From contig JAZGUH010000001.1 of the NCBI GenBank assembly GCA_037893225.1, positions 434,001 to 498,000 on the forward strand: a stretch of DNA of 64,000 bases. Direction: 5' to 3'. The notes under the pieces were generated by a model, which was given only the letters and a program-made list of their open reading frames with translations, made no database searches and had not been told where the DNA came from. Source of the stretch: Hippasteria phrygiana. Lineage: Eukaryota; Echinodermata; Asteroidea; Valvatida; Goniasteridae. A program made the translations under genes and the position numbers. Below are positions 33,039 to 43,059 of this stretch, piece by piece (the stretch's first letter is position 1; each line of letters begins with the position of its first letter).

Positions 33039-33764
33039 CTACACAAAAAATACACATGGAAAAATATAAGAGCTATCAATATCATATAGTCCACCGGATT
33101 TCAACTGTATCCCTCTTGTACCACCACCCCCCAAAAAAACCAAAGAAACCCCCAAAATATTAAAAATTAATAAAATTAAAATGTGTGAGATTGTCAAGGT
33201 CGGCATCATGTCACTTTTTAAGCTTCTGTCTTGTATCTTATTGGTCGGTGGTGGCTGTTCCTCACTAATCTCAACAGCAAATATGAGAACAAATCATCCA
33301 TGAATGCAAAATTATATTGCTGAAATATATCGTACATGAAGGTGTAATGTCACATCAAAAGGCAGCTTGTCGTTTCTTGTTTTTTTCCAAATAATTTTGA
33401 CCAAAAAATGTTTTGGACACCAGGGACTTTGGCATGTTTGGCCGTAGACCCGTAAACATGGCCCATGCTTGTATACTCTGTCAAAGTATCCAGGGGCCAT
33501 GTTTAAGCCTTAAGGGTACAGTTTGGCCCGTTATTTCATTGAACCTTTTTTGATATTCTCAAAGCATCATGGTAGGGAGTCCACCATTTTGGACCGTACA
33601 TGTACATTGTATATCTGAAAATTTAGAGGTATTCAACAATGATAATTAGTATTTTGAGCAGTCCAAAACACAGAAAAGTGAAGTATTATATGGACACAAC
33701 GTTTATCTTATTATTCATCTACTTAATTTATAAAATTGGAGGTGAGAAAGTTACTTTATAAGTT

Positions 33765-34140
33765 GCCAAAGATTTTACTTTAATACCCCCACCAAAATCG
33801 GTCAAGAACAGCAAAATCTTGGAAAATAACCAAAATTCCTTGATAACAACTGTCTAAACATGTGGCACAACCAAAGATTTATTTCAGCAAAATCTGTAAA
33901 AAATGAGGAAGAAATCAACATGTATGTGCACACTTTGGAGTGACTATATACATGGTGCCAACTGCCAAGAACTTCTAACACAGAAAACACAAACTTTCTT
34001 GCCCTATATTGCACTAAAATGTCAAAATTAAAGGTTGTGCCAAGTGTTTATACAATTATGAACACAAATGGATGGTTGTTTTCCAAGATTTGCTGTTTCT
34101 AACCGATTTTGGTGGGGGTATTAAAGTAAAATCTTTCCGA
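33765..34140. repeat. Fold-back element in the CEP70-FAIM interval
   Basis: 'gattttactttaatacccccaccaaaatcgg' (about 33773) is inverted at about 34109-34135. Further pairs ('cttggaaaataaccaaa' with 'ttgttttccaag', 'gtggcacaacc' with 'ggttgtgcca') make arms of about 110 bases. Outside it, 'tagggagtcc' (33573) and 'ggactcccta' (34453) suggest a larger outer pair. Confidence 0.65.
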
Positions 34141-34654
34141 AACATTTTTTACAATAAAATCTGAACCAAAGAAAACGCCTCAAAATGCATTCATGTGTAG
34201 ACAGATTTAGACCTTTGTTAACACAATGCTATAGATAATAATGTCAGCACATTAGGCGCACATGGTCGCCACTCTTACAGACACCAGCACCAGAAATTAC
34301 ACCTTTAAAGTGCCATAACTCTGAAATGCAAGTACCTATCAAGCTAGTTTTCATACCATTCAATTTGTCTTGCAATTCCCTATCCATTGATGTCATATTT
34401 GTGACATGGGGGGGGGGGGGGGGGGGGGTATAGCTTAAAATCCCAAAACGCCGGACTCCCTAATCATGGGTATGGATGACCAACATCATGCATGCACATT
34501 ACAATGAATTGAATGTGATTGGTCATATTGTTGTCATGGTTTTAAAATCATATTCTGATGGGCTAATATGCCATTATTAACTGCATTAGTAACTGGTACC
34601 CTGAGAGGGATTCCCCTATTTGCATGTATTTGCTTATTTGTATTGCTATATATT

Positions 34655-35170
34655 ATTTTATCTTCAAGCAAACTTGAATCCTCGATCCTGATTGGTCGAT
34701 CCGTGGCAGCTGAGAGTGTGATAAAAACCCATATCACATGGCCCATATACACACTCCGAATTGCGCTGTTCTAATTCTGCAAATTGCGCGATACGCAAAA
34801 TGCAGTGCTGCACAATCCATTGGTAATTCAAAAGCTGCGCGTTTGCGTCCCATGTGGATCGTCACGTCTTCGGCGCACACTTGTTACGTTTTCCAGATTG
34901 CTCCCGTTTCTCCTGCGGGATAGTGCTGGCGGTTAATGATTTGTGCGTGTACGTGGTACAGGTTTCGCGCACAGCGCTGTGCGTGTTCTATCTTTACTGC
35001 GCGTCAAGTTTGCTTGAAGATAAATTCGTTATCCCACTCGCGCTCGTGGAACACGGGAAATGTAGTGCGTCCGTGTCCCATATTCCACTCGGCCTTCGGC
35101 CTCGTGGAATATGGGACACGGACGCACTACATTATTCCGTGTTCCACTCGGCGCTTGTGGGATAACTTAT
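34655..35170. repeat. Nested inverted repeats
   Basis: Outer pair 'tttatcttcaagcaaacttga' (34659) with 'tcaagtttgcttgaagataaa' (35005). Inner near-perfect hairpin 35028-35168 ('ttatcccactcgcgctcgtggaacacgg', inverted) centred on 'ggccttcggcc'. No gene recognised. Confidence 0.75.
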
Positions 35171-36240
35171 ATAGTATTAATAAAATTGATTCTTTCCCCA
35201 TGTCCATACCCAATGTTACTAATTTTGTTAGGCAGATTCACGCGAACCGGCGTTGGCGGCACTAGTATTTGCGATGCCCAATTTTCTGTCAGCCGGCTTA
35301 TAATTTGTTTTTAATTTTATTAAATATTTGATAATTTATTGGCAAATAATTGTTGTTTGTTAATTGTTACTATTTTAAATGACTCATAAAATATATTTTT
35401 TAGATTTATAACAAATTAATAAAAAAAATTAATGAGGCTCAAATTTTCAATTAAAAATTTAGCAATTTAGCAATGTGGTCAGTTGGTTACAACTTTTTAA
35501 CTGAAATTGTCCTCCAAAATGACCAAAAATTGTAATCAACAAAAATCCATAACTTTGAATGGGGTTAACCTATCATGGCCATTGACCCCTCATTTTATTT
35601 CTAATCTGTTATTCTTTCCAGTGATATAATATTTAAAGGAATTGAAGTAACTTATCTAAAAAGGCCTTAAACACAGAAACATGCTAAATTGCCAATGTCA
35701 AAAAACTGAAAAAGGTTGACATGTTTGAAAGACGTTGTTGCAACCGTTGCAACTTGCAATCATCAACATTGAAATCTAATTGAAGTCAGCCAGCTACAAA
35801 ATGTAAATGTGTAAAGGTTTTCCAGTTCAGAATACGTCTACGTAACTGTAAAAGGAAATTACTGGACCGAACTTTTTCCTTTAAACCACGGAAAATTAGA
35901 CACATGGCCTTTTGAAAACAAACAATCACCCACCTCATGCATACCCTCTCTGCTCAACCTGTTACGCATGCGCAATGTTTATTGTTGCCGAGCAAATATA
36001 TAGTCTGGTACCTCGATAACTGCAGAACATAGAGGCACTTGGCGCAGGCGGCGTAGAAACTAGACATATTGCTAAGTAAATGATTAAAATATCATTTTTT
36101 TTACGTTTGCGCTGGAACTTGGAAGTCGATAAGGAAGTCGAGGGGTAAGTGTCCGACGAGTCCGAGCAAAGAAACCTGGTGGAATCCTTTTTCATGTGTT
36201 GATTGTTGTGGGTGTCATGCGTATGGCCCAGGTGCATCAA
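35171..36240. other. Divergent intergenic stretch, no confident exon
   Basis: 35290-35470 is AT-rich. Around 35960-36240 the composition becomes mixed, and a minus-strand open frame shows no CEP70 similarity. Missing CEP70 N-terminal exons should be looked for here. Confidence 0.3.
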
Positions 36241-36299
36241 CCAGCTGTATGTAGCTTGAAAATTCCAGCTCTCGGCTCATCATGACATGACATGACATG

Positions 36300-36605
36300 C
36301 GAGATTCGCCGTTTAGAGAGCTGGAAACACTCGATATCCAACAGCTGTTTGCTGAAATACTAACAGCGATCAGCAAACAGCCGTTGTATATCGAGCCCCG
36401 AGGCGCAGGCGCAGGCGCGTGCAGTGCCGCTCGTTCATATCATATATTACTTTGTAGTTGTAATACCATGTTTGTACACAGCTGGTTTGTGCATGCAACG
36501 GAGTTGCACGAAAAATTCACCTTTTTTCGGGTTTATCTTGAAAATATTCTCATTTTGAGGGGATCACAAGCTGCATGAATTACTACTCTGCCGGTAAGGT
36601 AAGTG
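36300..36605. promoter_or_regulatory. GC-richer segment, possible FAIM/CEP70 promoter area
   Basis: A hairpin 'ctcgatatccaacagctgtttgctg' / 'cagcaaacagccgttgtatatcgag' (36329-36394) is followed by GC-rich 'gaggcgcaggcgcaggcgcgtgc' DNA. On the plus strand 'ctgccg|gtaaggtaagtg' (about 36594) could be the donor of a non-coding first exon of FAIM. Position between the divergent genes is the main support. Confidence 0.25.
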
Positions 36606-36683
36606 TTTGGTTGATATATTCAGGGAAACGGAAGATATCGGATCATATCGGCAAAAAAAACAACACACCGCTGAAATTTAAAC

Positions 36684-37106
36684 CTATATACAGGAATTCG
36701 CCGACGCCATTTTTACAGTGGTGCCGTGCTCGCGTGCAGGCTGCCCGCGTTCTTTAATTTGAGACGCGTGCGCATTTTGGCAAGTTGTAAACACCCTGTT
36801 GGTCGAAGCTGCGTCGAGCGCGTGCGTCTAACACGCACGCGAGCGCCTCGCCACCGCAGTAAATGCTTCTAATTTTGTTCGCCGGATTAGTCTATAGACG
36901 AATCCGGCGAACAAAATTAGAAGCATTTACTGCGGTGGCGAGGCGCTCGCGTGCGTATTTTACGCACGCGCTCGGTGCAGCTTCGACCAACAGGGTGTTT
37001 ACAACTTGCCAAAATGCGCGCGCGACTGAAATTAAAGAACGCGCGCAACCTGCATGCGAGCGCGGCACCACTGTAAAAATGGCGTCGGCGAATTCCTGTA
37101 TATAAG
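36684..37106. repeat. Large GC-rich palindrome
   Basis: Two arms of about 210 bases meet at 'gtctatagac' (about 36893). They share 'tatacaggaattcgccgacg', 'caccctgttggtcgaagctg', 'gaggcgctcgcgtgcgt' and 'gcatttactgcggtggcg'. Arms are highly similar, with GC-rich ends and no transposase. Confidence 0.9.
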
Positions 37107-37377
37107 CCTAAAATTAAAGGGCTATATATAAACGTAGTCCGAGTAACTTGGACCCTTTATCGCCATTTTTAACATTTGGACATGATCTGGCGATAGTAGG
37201 GTCCAAGGCAAGTGTGCGATAGAGAATGGCTTTTAATTCAATACGTCTAAAATCCAAACAAAAAATCAGAATTCAACCTTACAACGGCCACCAAAATACT
37301 AGATACCCCACCATCTTAACAAGTGGAGTTCTATGATCAGATGAATGTACCAAGGTTTACTTAACATCCAAATAAAA

Positions 37378-37781
37378 AGTGAAATTTTACCGTTTAATTC
37401 CCAGAGACTCCCGCAGAACATGTCTTTTCGCTTTCTTAGAGTTCAAATAGTGACTCCTCACCCTGATGCGCAGCGCCCGCATGCACCGCGCGACAACCTG
37501 TTTATGCCGGCGACTGTTTCGTTAGTGGTATACTGGTCGCGGTACGTGTTCGTGTGTAGATACATGTAGTATATTGATTCGAGGTTGCACGCGCGTCATG
37601 GGGGAGGGAATTCTTCGCGAAACAGTCGCCGGCATAAACAGGTTGTCGCGCGGTGCATGCGGGCGCTGCGCATCAGGGTGACGTACGTCATGCAAGGTCG
37701 AGGAGTCACTATTTGAACTCCAAGAAAGCGAAAAGACATGTTCTGCGGGGGTCTCTGGGAATTAAACGGTAAAATTTCAAA
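37378..37781. repeat. Second large palindrome with ~95-bp loop
   Basis: Left arm 37378-37522 ('ttttaccgtttaattccc', 'cgcccgcatgcaccgcgcga', 'tttatgccggcgactgtttcg') is inverted at 37616-37781. The right arm carries about 20 extra bases ('acgtacgtcatgcaaggtcg'). Confidence 0.9.
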
Positions 37782-38067
37782 TTTGTGAACTGTAGTGTGG
37801 AGTGTTATTTTAAGTGCTTTAAGCTGTTGAAGTGTTGCATTATTGCATGTCTAATTAGACACCAATCAGTTGTTCCACCTCGTCCACCGCATGCACTGCC
37901 CCCTGTTGAGCGGTGACTAACCGTTTGTGCAGTCTGCAAATTGCGTGTGCACGTTTTTGACAGCATTTCAAATAAAAATGCTGGTATCATCTTCATAAAC
38001 AGTCAGTTCTCAGATTGAAATTAATAATTTTGTTTCATCATTACCAAAGCTATACCCTTAGCCTCTT

Positions 38068-38372
38068 GAATACGGACGATGGCCATAGCCACAGTTTAAA
38101 AAAGACCACCTGGCCAGTTGTCATATGTGTGCATTCCTGCATATACTCAATCTTTTCATATGTCAACTATATCGTTCTTAAATGGGAGTGTAATGAATAG
38201 ATGGACCTTTTTCAAACAAAGCTTTCACTCAATTGAAAGGGGGTGGGGGAGGCCTCCAAGTGTGTGAATAGGAGCACTCTATTCAGTGTGGTGCCTATTT
38301 GTGTTTATGCTTGGCTGCACAGTATGTTCTTGGCATACCAGCGCCCCATCAATAACAGCTGGACACACGGGG
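38068..38372 (-). mobile_element. MITE of the GGGGTGCTGG family, long form
   Basis: 'cttgaatacggacgatggccatagcc' to 'cataccagcgccccatcaataacagctgg'. It ends about 100 bases before the FAIM start codon. It includes the internal 'cgttcttaaatgggagtgtaatg..ggacctttttcaaacaaagctttca' segment. Confidence 0.75.
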
Positions 38373-38475
38373 GTATCAGCAGAGCCGGCTTTTTACAAAC
38401 TGCCTTTTACCATACTTTCATTTGAAGTGTCTGTTTCATCTAATCTAAAGAATTGATCAGGACTGAGTGACAGTA

Positions 38476-38586
38476 ATGGCTGACCTTGTAGCTGTTTGGG
38501 ACGTTGCACTCAGCGATGGTGTGCACAAGGTTGAATTTGAACACGGGACAACGTCGGGAATGAGAGTCATCCGTGTTGACAATAAG
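38476..38586 (+). CDS. FAIM: FAIM coding exon 1
   Basis: ATG in 'cagtaATGG', 37 codons ending RVIRVDNK, donor 'aag|gtaatt', phase 0. A possible acceptor 'gtgacag' lies two bases before the ATG, so a 5' non-coding exon is likely. Confidence 0.93.
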
Positions 38587-41500
38587 GTAATTCTTAGACA
38601 TACATGTACATTTGCCTGTAGAGGGCAAGGACCATTAGTCGACTGGTAGTCAGCTGCTGTCTAACTACACACTTGCTCACGCCCGCCAAGTGCATAAATG
38701 ATGCCAGTCGAACTATTGTCACTGGTTCCCGCTTTACTTTTCAAAGTTAAACAGAAAATCATTGCTATAAGCCGTTTCGCAGATACCGCCGTCTTTGCTC
38801 AATACTGCCATCTTTAGGGGGCAAGCCAAAAGACAGTGCATGATCTCTATAGAGATTGTTGGAATGGGCATGCACGAAGTTGCATGCACATACTTCGTGC
38901 ATGAAGATCATGCATTGTCTTTTGCACTCAACCCCCTAAAGACGGTGGTATCAAGCAAAGATGGCGGTATCTGCAAATGGCTTATGTTTCAACCCCCAGG
39001 AAATTATACGGCGGAACTGGATGTTCAAGCTCGTCGGGCGAGAGCACTTCAAGATAGGCAACTACAAGGCGTCCATCAACATTGAGGCCTCAGGAGGCTT
39101 CACCTATGAGTACACCCTAGAAGTGAACGGCAAGACGCTGAAAGAGCTGAGAGAGCAACGCAGTAAGACGGCCAAGGTCTGGCTACCGATAATCAACGGG
39201 CAAGAGTTCAGAATTGTCTTGGGTAGGTGTCACCTTGACACAGCATTTACAAAATCGACCAGAGACTGCAGTTGGTGGGCTCTGATAAGTTGTGTACCTG
39301 TTGCCTTCACTGGTGTGATTGATTGGTGGATCTGCACGATCGGAAGATCACACTCTGCTATTGCATGATCTATCGTCAGCACAAGCATTGGCCAATAGCA
39401 CAAATTTTGCACAACCTACTGTGCAGGGCAGTTTTGTTGTGCAATCTGCTGATTGTGGAGGGCAAGAATTGAGCGATCAGTAGATTGTGCAGGACCGGAT
39501 TTGTGTGATGGGTTGATTGTGAAGGATGGGTTCTTAATTAACTGTTTGTAGTGGGCAAAACTTGCACGATAGATTGTGCAGTAACAGGTGTATGGGAACG
39601 GTTGGTCGTGCAAGTTCCCTGTGCGATGGGTAGATGGTGCTGACTCTGCCCTGCTTGATTGACCGATGTTTGCGCAGCACTTTTTCATATTCATTAACCC
39701 ATTCTTGTCTGGCTGTTATTAAACCCTAACAGCCCAAGGCTTTTTACTAGAATCCTTCCCTAACCACACAAACTCCAACACTGTGTAGTAAACCAATGGC
39801 ACATTCTTTGTACTTAGACAAAATCAGGGCATCAAGTCCCATGCAAAGTGATGGTGCCAAGGCTCTACACAGTACCCAATCACACAAAATTCAACACAAT
39901 GGGGTGTTTGATTTTGGCAGGTTAGGGATGGTTAGGGTTAATGGACTTGTGTAGCCAAGCGTAACACACACGATAGGCAAACAATGGATTGAATACATGC
40001 AGGAATGCGCATATAGATGGCAACTGGCCGGGTGGTCTTTTTCAAACTGCGGCTATGGCCATCGCCCTTATTCAAGCAGGCATCAAATCAAGGTTATAGT
40101 GGCAGGTTTAAACGATATCAATCAGACAGGGAGAGGTGTTGGTCAAATTGTTTGAAGTAGGGGCATATATGCTGAAGGTTTCGGTCTCAGTACATTGGGT
40201 CTTGGTATTCCTATTCTCGGTTATGGTCATAAATGGTGAGTTCTTGACAAAAACACTGAAATCAAGGTGGAGGGTTTGTATTTATTTTGGCATAATGTTT
40301 CTAGATTCAATTTCATTCCCTCCATTTTTCCACAGAAAAAGACAGCATGGATATTTGGTGCAACGGTCAAGTCATGGAGTCGGCGGTGAGTTCTCAGACT
40401 TTTTACAAGTCATAATTTGTTGGAGTTCTCTATCAGAAGTGTTGGTCGGAACTGTCTCTTGTACTTGACTAAACTAGGCATGTGTTGATGCTCAGTTACT
40501 GAACTTACATGTATTTTAATAGTGATAATGTCAAAATTTGTGGGTAAAAAGGTGCAGAACTCGGTCGCCATGAATCACCGACTTGCTCTATGTGCGTGTA
40601 GCGATTACTAAGAAGCAGGGATGTATTCGAGTCCATCACAAGTCCATCACAAGTCCATCACAAGTCCATCACAAGTCCATCACAAGTCCATCACAAGTCC
40701 ATCACAAGTCCATCACAAGTCCATCACAAGTCCATCACAAGTCCATCACAAGTCCATCACAAGTCCATCACAAGTCCATCACAAGTCCATCACAAGTCCA
40801 TCACGAGCCCTGCAGTCCTAATCCCAATCACAAGCTATTCAAATGAGCTTTGACAAAGGCATTCCTTTGTCATTGTTCATCCAGTTACTTGTGACCGGCT
40901 TTATGAAAGGACTTCTGACTGGGCTTGCGAAAGTACTTGTGAAAGGACTTACAGGGACTCGACTACAACTCTGATATTGTATCTACCAGCTTCATGTTCC
41001 TGAGATTCTTAGCAAAGACGACAATTAAAGGTTTACAGAGGTCAAAATAGGAAAAATTGAACCATTTTTCCTATTTTGACCTCTGTAAACCTTTGATGAA
41101 TACACAAAGAAATAAAGATTTTGATGCATTTTTGTGTTTTAGAAATTGATTGAGACGTGGGACAGAAAAATCCTTGGGAGTGCCCCTGCCAACAAAACAA
41201 ATTACCCGTTGCTGTCTGTGAAGTCATTGACTGTAAAAAAAATAAAAGTTGCCATAACACACACAACCAAACTGGCTGCAATCGTGGTCGTCTTATTGTC
41301 CTATTTTTCACACTTTTGGGAAAGTTAAAAATCCACTATTGAATGCGAATACGAAGTCACATACACTTTGAGTTTTGTACATGGCACTGGTCTTCAGATC
41401 CATGAGAATTGATGTTACTAAATCAGATACATAATTGTCTTTTTGTATCGCACAGGGCGAGTTCGTTGACGACGGCACGGAGACCCACTTCACTTTGTTA

Positions 41501-41608
41501 AATGGGATGGCCTGTTACATCAAAGCAGTCAGCAGTGGCAAAAAGAAAGAAGGTATCATCCACTCATTGGTCATCAATGACAACGAAATCCCCGAGTCTA
41601 TAGAGTAA
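38476..41608 (+). CDS. FAIM: FAIM, Fas apoptotic inhibitory molecule 1
   Basis: FAIM is a small soluble cytosolic protein that protects cells from death-receptor killing and counters protein aggregation. The complete coding sequence is four exons: 38476-38586, 39000-39222, 40336-40385 and 41456-41608, all with GT-AG introns and matching phases (0, 1, 0). It gives 178 residues; human FAIM-S is 179 as I recall. Hallmarks are MADLVAVWDVALSDGVHKVE, WMFKLVG, GFTYEYTLEVNGK, FRIVLEKDSMDIWCNG and GEFVDDGTETHF. The start was chosen because the first residues align with the vertebrate N-terminus. Introns carry MITEs. An oddity is that the stop codon lies inside a GTAAGT hexamer. Confidence 0.95.
38768..38984. 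mobile_element. Fold-back MITE ending next to FAIM exon 2
   Basis: Inverted ends 'taagccgtttcgcagatacc' / 'ggtatctgcaaatggctta', with arms of about 85 bases including 'ctttagggggcaagccaaaagac'. The element ends 15 bases before the exon 2 acceptor, so the pyrimidine tract of that exon is squeezed between them. Confidence 0.85.
39000..39222 (+). CDS. FAIM: FAIM coding exon 2
   Basis: Acceptor 'caacccccag', donor 'ttgg|gtaggt'. Seventy-four codons, NWMFKLVGREHFKIGNYKAS to GQEFRIVL, forming most of the first beta-sandwich domain of the family. Confidence 0.95.
39230..39700 (+). repeat. Degenerate GATTGTGCA-rich stretch in FAIM intron 2
   Basis: Many imperfect copies of 'gattgtgcagg', 'gattgtgaagg', 'gattggtgg' in about 450 bases. 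Origin unclear. Confidence 0.4.
39705..40075 (+). mobile_element. GGGGTGCTGG-family MITE split by a telomere-like-ended insert
   Basis: Left stub 'ttaacccattcttgtctggctgttatta' (39695-39722) and right part from about 39946 ('cttgtgtagccaagcgtaac...ggccgggtggtctttttcaaactgcggctatggcc') form one family copy. Confidence 0.65.
39722..39945. mobile_element. Telomere-like-ended element in FAIM intron 2
   Basis: Begins 'aaaccctaacag' and ends 'ggcaggttagggatggttagggttaa'. It is inserted in the MITE above: removing it restores the family sequence. It contains 'cacaaactccaacactgtgtag' and an inverse 'cacacaaaattcaacacaatggggtg'-like pair. Non-coding. Confidence 0.6.
40336..40385 (+). CDS. FAIM: FAIM coding exon 3
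   Basis: Acceptor 'ttccacag', donor 'gcg|gtgagt'. Encodes (E)KDSMDIWCNGQVMESA, the family's conserved WCNG segment. Confidence 0.95.
40617..40973. mobile_element. MITE with CAGAGTTGTA ends, copy 4, carrying an 11-bp array
   Basis: Left end 'cagggatgtattcgagtcc' (first bases changed), right end 'cagggactcgactacaactctg'. The interior is the reverse complement of copies 1-2. The left subterminal repeat has grown into the minisatellite at 40631-40804. It lies in FAIM intron 3. Confidence 0.8.
40631..40804 (+). repeat. 11-bp minisatellite (GTCCATCACAA)
   Basis: About 16 nearly perfect units. Eleven bases is not a multiple of 3, so frames stay open on the plus strand without being coding. Confidence 0.95.
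41027..41096. repeat. Near-perfect short palindrome in FAIM intron 3
   Basis: 'aaaggtttacagaggtcaaaataggaaaaa' is followed within four bases by its inverse. Arms of about 31 bases. Confidence 0.9.
41456..41608 (+). CDS. FAIM: FAIM coding exon 4
   Basis: Acceptor 'atcgcacag'. Encodes GEFVDDGTETHFTL, YIKAVSSGKKKEGIIH and ends EIPESIE then TAA. The length of the tail agrees with vertebrate FAIM. Confidence 0.95.
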   Translation, partial: GEFVDDGTETHFTLLNGMACYIKAVSSGKKKEGIIHSLVINDNEIPESIE

Positions 41609-41936
41609 GTCATCCACTCAGATCCCTTTTTTTTCTTCTAATATAATGGGTTTCTGTTTATTGTAACTGGCCCAGTATGTTTACCAAATTCACTTGACTG
41701 TGTGTGAATGGGAAAGAAACGGGATATTGCACAATAGACGGATCCATTAACCCTGACTACCCTGTTGTGTTTAATTTTGGTGGGTTCAGGACTAGCCCTT
41801 TAGGGCCTTGGTACTATTACTTTACATGGAGCCCCAATTTGTGTAAGTCCAAAGAATGTGCCATAGGTATACTGCACAGTGTTGGATTTTGACGGGTTAT
41901 GAGGACACTTCCAATTTCAAGTCAGAGTACAGACAT

Positions 41937-42325
41937 AAGCCGCGTTCGCATTGGACTAACTATTGTCAAAAGTTACCGTGCGAGATTGTTAACATTCCAC
42001 TGTGGTTGTTCTTCCGTGTGTCCGCACTTGGATTATACGGCTCTCGCAAAGTCCTTGCCCGTGGAAACTTTGCAGTGGTCAAACACAGAAAACACATGAT
42101 CGAAATGCATGTTTTACTTTTCAGTGATGTAAAACTGCCACGTAACTCTTCCGCTATACGGTTGGTCCTGTAAAAGTTGCCGCTGCGAAGGGATAAACAG
42201 ACAACCGACGATCGACACATGACAATTTGGAAAGTTTACTGGCTGTCCGCACTGGATTTAATTTGGACAAATTGACAAGTCTCTGTACGTTTTACCAAAA
42301 AAGTCCAATGCGGACACGGCTTTAG
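41937..42325. mobile_element. Element with AAGCCG..GTCCGCATTGGAC ends
   Basis: 'taagccgcgttcgcattggac' and 'gtccaatgcggacacggctttagctta' are inverted; length about 390 bp. The related right end is at 597-615 ('gtccagtgcggacagggctttag'). It lies 330 bases after the FAIM stop. Confidence 0.75.
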
Positions 42326-42529
42326 CTTACTTTAATGAACAACACTAAACGGAAACATTTATCTTAATGTGATGTGAATTAGTTACAGGCCTGACGTCCA
42401 TAAAATATTGTTTTGTTTTTTGAGGTGGGGGGGAGCAGGGAATGGATTTGGTTCGCTAAGCAAATGTTTATGACAAGTAAGATTTTCCAATCTATCCGTA
42501 GTAGTATGACATATCAGTGTTCTCCACGG

Positions 42530-42880
42530 CCTTAAATTTTAGCAGGGCGGCAGACACAATGCGAGCGCGGAGCGCGAATCCATACGGCGTGGGGTCCGGG
42601 GCGCGCTTAAGGGCCCCGAAAATGTTTGGATTCTAGATGCTCTGTGGTGCAATCTGAGGCATTTCCTGGCCACTTTCTTCTGACTCTTTGAATCAGATTT
42701 GCTCGTGTTTACAACTTGAAATGAAGGCAAGATTTTTAGGGGGAGGGGGTTTGGTCATCAAAAGTTTTTTTTAACTGAGTGGAACTCGTCACCGAGCGGG
42801 GGGTTCGGGGGTTATGGGCCTGAATAATCAAATGATCAGTTTGACTGTAAAAGGACCGACAGAATTGAGTTATTACTTGA
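42530..42880. other. GC-rich repeat-like stretch
   Basis: Segments such as 'gagcgcggagcgcgaatcc' and 'gtccggggcgcgcttaagggccccg' look like parts of an element, but no ends were resolved. No gene. Confidence 0.3.
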
Positions 42881-43059
42881 GGCTGGTTTATAGTCGGTCG
42901 GCGATGGTCGCTGCGACATAAAATTGACGCGCGATCCTTTCACGCACATAGATATAGAACGTTTAAACAATAACTTTACGTTCTATATTTATGTGCGTGA
43001 GAGGATCACGCGTCAATTTTATGTCGCGGCTACCATCGCCGACCGACTATAAACCAGCC
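42881..43059. mobile_element. Fold-back MITE
   Basis: Arms of about 80 bases ('ggctggtttatagtcggtcggcgatgg', 'cgacataaaattgacgcg', 'acgcacatagatatagaacgt', inverted) around ~18 bases. Non-coding. Confidence 0.92.

Noticed and set aside
35962..36240. Minus-strand frame as CEP70 N-terminal exon
   Set aside because: Position would suit, but the peptide shows no CEP70 similarity or coiled-coil pattern.
40583..40846. HHKSITSPSQV repeat frame
   Set aside because: Minisatellite inside a MITE in a FAIM intron.
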